Source: Candidatus Woesearchaeota archaeon (lineage in GTDB: Archaea; Nanobdellota; Nanobdellia; Woesearchaeales; JAHWHD01). Taken from it: 64,000 bases of DNA. The first letter of the stretch is position 1. Every line of letters starts with the position of its first letter. Shown piece by piece: positions 59,342 to 64,000 of the stretch. A model generated the notes under the pieces. The model ran no database searches and was not told the origin of the DNA. It saw only the letters and a program-made list of their open reading frames with translations. The DNA lies in contig JAHWHG010000015.1 in the NCBI GenBank assembly GCA_019323515.1, positions 32,372 through 96,371 on the forward strand. Direction: 5' to 3'. A program made the position numbers and the translations under genes.

Positions 59342-59989
59342 ATGTACAAATTTTCACCATCATCATTATCATTACTGAAAGACTGCCCTAGATGTTTCTG
59401 GCTAAGATACAGAAAGAACATTAAGAGACCTGACACACCATTCCCTTCCCTACCATCTGGGATGGATAAGGTATTGAAAGAACATTTCGACAGGTTCATG
59501 AAGAGAGGCGAGGTCCCTGCAGAGTTAACTGAAACTGGCTGTACATTATTTGATGATGAAGAAAAGCTAAAAGAATGGAGAAGTGTGTTCAAGGGCATTA
59601 GATGGACTGACAGGAAAGGCAACTTATTCAGAGGCGCTGTTGATAATATATTGGTCAAGGGCAAGAAACTCGTAGTTCTTGATTACAAAACAAGAGGCTA
59701 TCCTGTAAAAGAAGACACACATGAACACTACCAGGATCAGATGGACATCTATAACTTTCTACTAAGAAAAAATGGTCATCCTACTACAGACTATGCTTAT
59801 CTGTTATTCTATCATCCTAAGTATGTCCATAGGAACGGTTCTGTTGACTTTGAAGCTAAGTTGATTAAGATGAAGATTAATGTGAAGAACGCTGAGAAGA
59901 TATTTAAGAAAGCTGTGACGGTTCTTGATGGCGATAAACCTAAACCAGGCAAAGAATGTAAGTTTTGCAAATGGTGTGAGGAGATATGA
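59342..59989 (+). CDS. Cas4/RecB-like PD-(D/E)XK nuclease with Fe-S cysteines
   Basis: Two early cysteines (C15, C18) and a C-terminal triad (C206, C209, C212) match the iron-sulfur arrangement of Cas4/AddB-type nucleases. The active-site residues lie in AVDNILV and VLDYKTRGYP (D and DxK). The length (215) suits Cas4-like single-domain enzymes. A TATA element (59312-59319) lies 27 nt upstream, and the HAD gene overlaps its stop. There is no CRISPR array nearby. Confidence 0.8.
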   Translation: MYKFSPSSLSLLKDCPRCFWLRYRKNIKRPDTPFPSLPSGMDKVLKEHFDRFMKRGEVPAELTETGCTLFDDEEKLKEWRSVFKGIRWTDRKGNLFRGAVDNILVKGKKLVVLDYKTRGYPVKEDTHEHYQDQMDIYNFLLRKNGHPTTDYAYLLFYHPKYVHRNGSVDFEAKLIKMKINVKNAEKIFKKAVTVLDGDKPKPGKECKFCKWCEEI

Positions 59990-60642
59990 TCAAAGCCATC
60001 ATATTTGATTTAGATGATACTTTAGTAGACTTCATGAACTTCAAACGCAAAGCTTCTGATTTAGCTGCAAAAGCAATGGTAAAGGCAGGATTAAAGATGT
60101 CCTTGCACAGAGCAAAGAAGATGCTGTTTGAGATGTATATCCAGGACATTGAAGGCGAGGAAGTATTCCAGAATTTCTTAAAACTCCAGAGATCCTACCA
60201 TCCAAGGATCTTGGCAGCAGGGATCAATGCTTACCTTTCTTACAAGTACAAATTCAACTGGCCTTTCAAAGGAGTAAAAGAGACTTTAAGGAAGTTGAAG
60301 AAGAAAGGGTATAAGCTTGGATTATTAACAGATGCTCCTAAGCTTAAGGCTTATATGAGACTAGATTTAGCAGGATTAGCTGACATGTTTGATGCTGTTG
60401 TTGGCATTGAAGATACTAAGCATAGAAAGCCTTCTAAGCTTCCTTTTAGGAAGATCCTTAAGGTGATGAAGGTCAAACCTTCAGAGGCTTTAATGGTTGG
60501 AGATTGGCCCGAAAGGGATATCAAAGGTGCAAAAGCAGTTGGGATAAAGACATGTTGGGTTGATAGGGGAGAGTTTGAGGGGATTAAGAGTGATTTTGTA
60601 ATTGAAAGTTTTTCCAAAATACTAAAAAGGATTGATCCTTAA
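59986..60642 (+). CDS. HAD-superfamily hydrolase (PGP-like)
   Basis: The four HAD motifs are present: DLDDTLVDF at the N-terminus, LLTDAP, a Lys in HRKPSKLPF, and GDWPERDIKGAKAVG. The helical cap is inserted after motif I. It is likely a phosphatase for small phosphorylated metabolites; the substrate is unknown. The start overlaps the nuclease stop (ATGA), so the two are coupled. Confidence 0.87.
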   Translation: MIKAIIFDLDDTLVDFMNFKRKASDLAAKAMVKAGLKMSLHRAKKMLFEMYIQDIEGEEVFQNFLKLQRSYHPRILAAGINAYLSYKYKFNWPFKGVKETLRKLKKKGYKLGLLTDAPKLKAYMRLDLAGLADMFDAVVGIEDTKHRKPSKLPFRKILKVMKVKPSEALMVGDWPERDIKGAKAVGIKTCWVDRGEFEGIKSDFVIESFSKILKRIDP

Positions 60643-60696
60643 TTTCTTAACATATTCTTAACTTATTTTATGAATTAGAATTATTTCAAACAAATT

Positions 60697-61215
60697 ATGA
60701 TTAAAGGTGGTAAGGGAGGAGCGAGAACTGTTTCAGGATTGAAATTTGAATCAAGAGTGTCATTGAAAACATTATTTAACGAACTGCCTAATTATGAAGT
60801 TAAAGATAATGAAGTGTTCTACAAAGATAAGTTTGTTGCAGAACTGTTCAAAAAACATGACTTGTATAAAAGGTTTCTTTCACCTAAAAAGATAAGCTAC
60901 TTAGATTTTATATCTAAGAAAATGCTACCTGATGACTCAATTCTTGTTATAGAACAAAGGACTTTGTTTATTATCGAGGTAAAATTTCAAGAAGTAGCTG
61001 GATCTGTTGATGAAAAGCTCCAAACCTGTGATTTCAAGCGGAAACAATATGAAAAATTGTTAAAACCTTTGAAAATTAAAGTTAAGTATGTTTATATTCT
61101 TAACGATTGGTTTAAGAAAAAAGAATATAAGGATGTTCTTGGCTATATTGAATCTGTCTCTTGTTACTATTTCTTTAACGAACTCCCTTTGAAATTCTTA
61201 GGTCTACCAAAGTAA
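60697..61215 (+). CDS. Restriction-endonuclease-like protein (172 aa)
   Basis: Segments LPDDSILVIEQRTLFIIEVKFQ, read in parts, give a PD/E-x-K nuclease pattern (D, then ExK), followed by AGSVDEKLQTCDFKRKQYEKLL, which resembles type II restriction enzymes. A methyltransferase is encoded at the end of the window, which fits a restriction-modification island. Start choice is by first ATG; the upstream promoter is weak. Confidence 0.7.
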   Translation: MIKGGKGGARTVSGLKFESRVSLKTLFNELPNYEVKDNEVFYKDKFVAELFKKHDLYKRFLSPKKISYLDFISKKMLPDDSILVIEQRTLFIIEVKFQEVAGSVDEKLQTCDFKRKQYEKLLKPLKIKVKYVYILNDWFKKKEYKDVLGYIESVSCYYFFNELPLKFLGLPK

Positions 61216-61242
61216 ATCTTAACAATTCCTTAACTTTATTTA

Positions 61243-61266
61243 AATACTTGCTTAAGTATTGCTTAA
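61243..61266. promoter_or_regulatory. Inverted repeat at the start site of the HTH gene
   Basis: AATACTT (61243-61249), GCTT and AAGTATT (61254-61260) form a perfect 7-bp inverted repeat. A direct repeat TTGCTTAA occurs at 61248-61255 and 61259-61266, spaced one helical turn apart. The TATA element (about 61237-61246) is overlapped by the first arm, so this is an obvious place for a repressor encoded by the gene it precedes. Confidence 0.5.
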
Positions 61267-61269
61267 TAT

Positions 61270-61518
61270 ATGGACTGGCATTTAGTAGCATGGCTTAAGA
61301 GAGGATCAAGGAGAAGAAGCGTTCTAGAGTACATTTCAAAGTCTAATCATCCAGGTTCTGCAAATGATGTTAGGAAGGCTATGAAAATTGCCATGTCACA
61401 AGCCAGCGCAACTTTGAAGGAGCTTAGAGATAAAGGACTAGTTGATTGCTTGAATCCAAAGGACAAGATAGGGAAGTTGTATAGAATTTCTCAAAAGGGG
61501 AAGGAACTGCTGAAATGA
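61270..61518 (+). CDS. Winged-HTH regulator (ArsR/MarR-like)
   Basis: The 82-residue product is a compact winged helix (RRSVLEYISKSNHPGSANDVR, read in parts, then QASATLKELRDKGLVDCLNP and a wing in KLYRISQKGKELL). A TATA element lies 27 nt before the ATG, and an inverted repeat overlaps it. Its end overlaps the following nuclease gene by four bases. It likely controls expression of the restriction genes, as C-proteins do. Confidence 0.8.
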   Translation: MDWHLVAWLKRGSRRRSVLEYISKSNHPGSANDVRKAMKIAMSQASATLKELRDKGLVDCLNPKDKIGKLYRISQKGKELLK

Positions 61519-62054
61519 AAAATGAATTTGGTATAACTAAAAAAATAGTTCTCGAGATTATGAAAGGTGTTTCTAAGCGAATGAAAGCATTTGCAGATTT
61601 AAGAAAAGAATATGATATTCACTTAAGCAATAAGAATTTATCTGAAATTATTGGTAAGATTATGGAAAAGGTTGCTGCAGACGTTTTTTCAAAACGCCTA
61701 GGTTATGAAGTAAAGAAAGCATTAAGTGACAGAGATCCTGATTTATTTTTTACTAAGATAAATAGACCTCTAGAAATTAAAGTCACTTCTGGGGATTCTA
61801 GCTGGGTAGGTGGTGAATTCAGTCAAAGACCCTTTGATTATCTTCTTATTTCATGGGGTGGAGAGAAGTTTGATGAGTTTTTTGTTTGTTTCACACATCT
61901 AGAGAAGACGGATTGGAAATCCCGTATGCATAAGAAGTTTTATGGTCCTATACTAAAAGCTAAAGTTGTTTTTAAGAAGAAAAGAATTGATTTTATTGGT
62001 AACTTTTATGTTACAAAGAAAGGTGCTGTTAGGATAAAGAGAGGTAAGATATAA
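61515..62054 (+). CDS. Restriction-endonuclease-like protein (179 aa)
   Basis: The catalytic order DRDPDLFF (D74, D76) and LEIKV (E87, K89), then SGDSSWVGGEFSQRP, fits a PD-(D/E)XK enzyme. It starts four bases inside the HTH gene and ends on the start of the DGQHR fusion, so all three genes are one operon. The N-terminal half is helical. Partner or independent endonuclease cannot be told apart. Confidence 0.75.
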   Translation: MKNEFGITKKIVLEIMKGVSKRMKAFADLRKEYDIHLSNKNLSEIIGKIMEKVAADVFSKRLGYEVKKALSDRDPDLFFTKINRPLEIKVTSGDSSWVGGEFSQRPFDYLLISWGGEKFDEFFVCFTHLEKTDWKSRMHKKFYGPILKAKVVFKKKRIDFIGNFYVTKKGAVRIKRGKI

Positions 62055-63628
62055 TGGCCAGAAGGAAAGGAACACATTTAGAAGACTTAGTAAGTGAAGT
62101 ACTAACAAAAGCAGGTTTTAAAACTCAAGAGCGAACTAAGATAGATGAATACGAAATAGATGTTATCGCTTCTATAGAAAAATTAGAATCTTTAGGAGAA
62201 TATAAGAACATTACTCTCAAACTTAGATTTATAATTGAAACAAAATATAGGACTAAATCAAATTTGGATATTAGAACGCTCGTGAAAACCTGGAACAAAA
62301 AAATCAAAAAGATGCCTCAAAAACCTGACGGGGTTTTAATGGTTATTGATTCAAAAAATCCAATTACAAGAACTGATAAAAATTGGGCAATGAAAAATTA
62401 TCATATCCTCCTTTGGGATTATGACGACTTAGAGGGATTTCGAAAAGCTTGCAATAACACCTATACAAAAGAAGAAGCAAAGGACACTATTTTAGCTCTT
62501 ATGAATGTTAAGATTAAACCAGGAAAACCACTCAAACTCCCTGCTTTAAAAATAAAACAACCTGGTGCAAGTTTTTATGTGTTTGCAATAAATCCTAAGG
62601 ATTTAATGAAGATTGCATGGGTAGACACAAGGAGTAAGAAACATCCATGGTATGATCCTAAAGGGTATCAAAGGATATTAAAAGTTAAGCGACTACAAAA
62701 AATTGGGGAATACTTAAGCTTAAAAAAAGCTAAACTTCCCGGAGATATTATAATAAATATTGATAGTGGCATTATTGATTTTAAACCAGTTAAAAAATTA
62801 TCAGTAAAGAAAGATTATAGCATTGGTATTTTAAGATTACCTAATATCCGTGATTCTGCATGGATAATTGATGGCCAACATAGAGTATATGGTTTTTCAA
62901 AGTCTAAACAAAAGTTTCCAATTCTTGTAGCTTGTTATGATAAATTAGCAGTAGAAAAACAAGCAAGGTTATTTAAAATTATTAATCAAGAAGCTAAGAA
63001 AGTGAACCCTTCTCTTATTTATGAATTATTAGAGTTTTATCCACCTTCAGAACCACTCTATCATATACATCAGATAGTAAAAGAGTTAAACGAAAATAAG
63101 GAATCTCCCTTCTATGATTTAATAAACATGACTGGCGGAATAGAGAAGGGCACAATAATTAAGCAAGTAGCTTTTAGCCATATGCTAAAAAAGATTAGCA
63201 AAAAAGAAGATAATGAAAGAAAAGGAAAAGTGATACATTTTAATAGATCGGTTATTATAAAAGAAAAAAAAGTTATAAAAGAGAAGAAAGTTCTTTTATA
63301 TGATATAACAATTGAATTTAGTGAATTTTTAAAAATTTTTGTAGAGTATTTTAAGATAATTAAGACATTATTCGATAGACAATGGAATAAAAGAGGGTAT
63401 ATTCTAACAAAAAATAACGGAATTAATTCATTAATTGCAATATTCCCCCACGTATATCAAAAGACTCAAGGCAGTAAAAAGCAAATGACCAAATATTTGT
63501 CAAAACTTAAGGGTTTTTCATTTTCTAGCAGAAAGTATGCAGGATCAGGCTACAAGATTTTTGATGAAATTGCTAAAGATTTATTAAAGAAACTAAAGAA
63601 TAAGAATTGGAAAAAATATCTAGCCTAA
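62054..63628 (+). CDS. REase-like plus DGQHR (DndB-like) fusion protein
   Basis: Residues 1-130 have an Mrr-like nuclease pattern (EIDVIAS with D36, and IETKY with E62, K64). Residues about 170-520 form a DGQHR domain (IIDGQHRVYGF, D273-R277) related to DndB/DpdB proteins of DNA phosphorothioate and 7-deazaguanine modification systems. The A/T-rich codon use differs from neighbours further upstream. It overlaps the nuclease gene by one base and the opposing methyltransferase gene by four. Confidence 0.75.
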   Translation: MARRKGTHLEDLVSEVLTKAGFKTQERTKIDEYEIDVIASIEKLESLGEYKNITLKLRFIIETKYRTKSNLDIRTLVKTWNKKIKKMPQKPDGVLMVIDSKNPITRTDKNWAMKNYHILLWDYDDLEGFRKACNNTYTKEEAKDTILALMNVKIKPGKPLKLPALKIKQPGASFYVFAINPKDLMKIAWVDTRSKKHPWYDPKGYQRILKVKRLQKIGEYLSLKKAKLPGDIIINIDSGIIDFKPVKKLSVKKDYSIGILRLPNIRDSAWIIDGQHRVYGFSKSKQKFPILVACYDKLAVEKQARLFKIINQEAKKVNPSLIYELLEFYPPSEPLYHIHQIVKELNENKESPFYDLINMTGGIEKGTIIKQVAFSHMLKKISKKEDNERKGKVIHFNRSVIIKEKKVIKEKKVLLYDITIEFSEFLKIFVEYFKIIKTLFDRQWNKRGYILTKNNGINSLIAIFPHVYQKTQGSKKQMTKYLSKLKGFSFSSRKYAGSGYKIFDEIAKDLLKKLKNKNWKKYLA

Positions 63629-64000
63629 ACTTTCCTCATAACCACACAACGATTAGTCTTAGTCCCCTGAGACTTATGCTTTTTAGAGAACGCTTTAGAG
63701 ATTTTAGGAGCTTCCATGTAATTGACCAACACTTTCTCAACCTTAAACCCAACCTCAAATGCAAGCTCAACAATCAACTCATCTAAGTACACCTTCTTAC
63801 CTTTATTCTTCACATCACCAACTTCAATAATACAATACTTCCCCTTCTTCAGAACACGATACATCTCTTTCATTGAATTCTTGATAAATTCACGATACTC
63901 TTCCATACTATCAGTCTGCACTAAGACCTTACGCAACTTCTCTCTATTATAACCTAAGAACCAAAACCTTAACCAATTATCATCAATATAATTAATTACA
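63625..64000 (-). CDS. DNA methyltransferase, C-terminal part (cut by window end)
   Basis: The open frame runs through 64000, so the 5' end lies outside the window. It encodes IDDNWLRFWFLGYNREKL, MYRVLKKGKYCIIEVGDVKN and a final MEAPKISKAFSKKH block, typical of the distal part of an amino-methyltransferase (N6A/N4C). With the convergent endonuclease genes it would form a restriction-modification locus. The catalytic DPPY/SPPY motif would lie beyond the window. Confidence 0.75.
   Translation of the reverse strand, partial: VINYIDDNWLRFWFLGYNREKLRKVLVQTDSMEEYREFIKNSMKEMYRVLKKGKYCIIEVGDVKNKGKKVYLDELIVELAFEVGFKVEKVLVNYMEAPKISKAFSKKHKSQGTKTNRCVVMRKV

Noticed and set aside
59342..59989. CRISPR-linked Cas4
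   Set aside because: No CRISPR repeats, Cas1 or Cas2 occur in the window, so only a Cas4-like nuclease call is made.

Overview
The window is about 64 kb of AT-rich archaeal chromosome, most likely from a small-genome DPANN archaeon (Woesearchaeota/Pacearchaeota-like). Archaeal markers are ribosomal protein L15e, an AbrB-PhoU fusion, TrmB and Lrp/AsnC regulators, a Vps4-like AAA ATPase and a COG4880-type beta-propeller lipoprotein. Expression signals are archaeal too. The first gene of most transcription units has a TATA element centred about 25-28 nt before its start codon, so the mRNA is probably leaderless. Internal genes often carry a strong GGAGG/AGGTGA ribosome binding site or overlap the upstream stop codon (ATGA). 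I see no rRNA, tRNA, CRISPR array or insertion sequence.

Layout: 1-3.2 kb holds AbrB-PhoU, then an operon of two microproteins, a zinc ribbon, two Lrp regulators and a Cys-rich membrane protein. 3.2-5.5 kb holds a Ca2+/Na+ exchanger, a membrane protein and L15e with a long leader. 5.6-9.6 kb is an extracytoplasmic thiol-disulfide module (two anchored thioredoxin-fold proteins and a thioredoxin-CcdA fusion). 9.7-14.6 kb holds a phosphoesterase, Lgt, NAD kinase, a glutaredoxin/ferredoxin cluster and an RlaP-like nucleotidyltransferase. 15.3-17.7 kb holds an orphan formate dehydrogenase catalytic subunit. 18-24.5 kb holds a beta-propeller lipoprotein, an HTH regulator and a CYTH / P-loop kinase / nucleotidyltransferase cassette. 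24.5-32.3 kb is mostly uncharacterised membrane and secreted proteins, plus a pair of micro-ORFs encoding a Lys-rich and an Asp/Glu-rich peptide. 32.4-37.2 kb is a divergent locus: small proteins, a MoxR ATPase and a VWA protein face an ART-like protein, a TrmB-like regulator and a kinase across a palindromic operator. 37.2-43.2 kb holds a candidate small RNA, small membrane proteins, a DedA-like protein, a kinase-like protein and an aspartate racemase-family protein. 43.3-50.4 kb holds tandem paralogues, a Vps4-like ATPase with a Pro/Gln-rich partner, two DUF4190-like proteins and two nucleases. 50.7-55.6 kb holds Cys-rich lipoproteins and a secreted metalloprotease. 55.7-58.2 kb is an unknown three-gene operon. 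59.3-64 kb holds a Cas4-like nuclease, a HAD phosphatase and a restriction-modification/DGQHR defence island that runs off the window end.

Two themes tie the region together. First, an Lgt-type lipoprotein pathway coexists with five lipobox proteins and a Dsb/CcdA-type system that could form or repair disulfides in the many Cys-rich exported proteins. Second, several RNA- or nucleotide-processing families (CYTH, RlaP-like, 2H phosphoesterase, small kinases) lie at separate loci. The best candidates for undescribed systems are the MoxR-VWA/ART-like/TrmB locus, the CYTH-kinase-nucleotidyltransferase cassette, the basic/acidic micro-ORF pair and the restriction-DGQHR fusion island.
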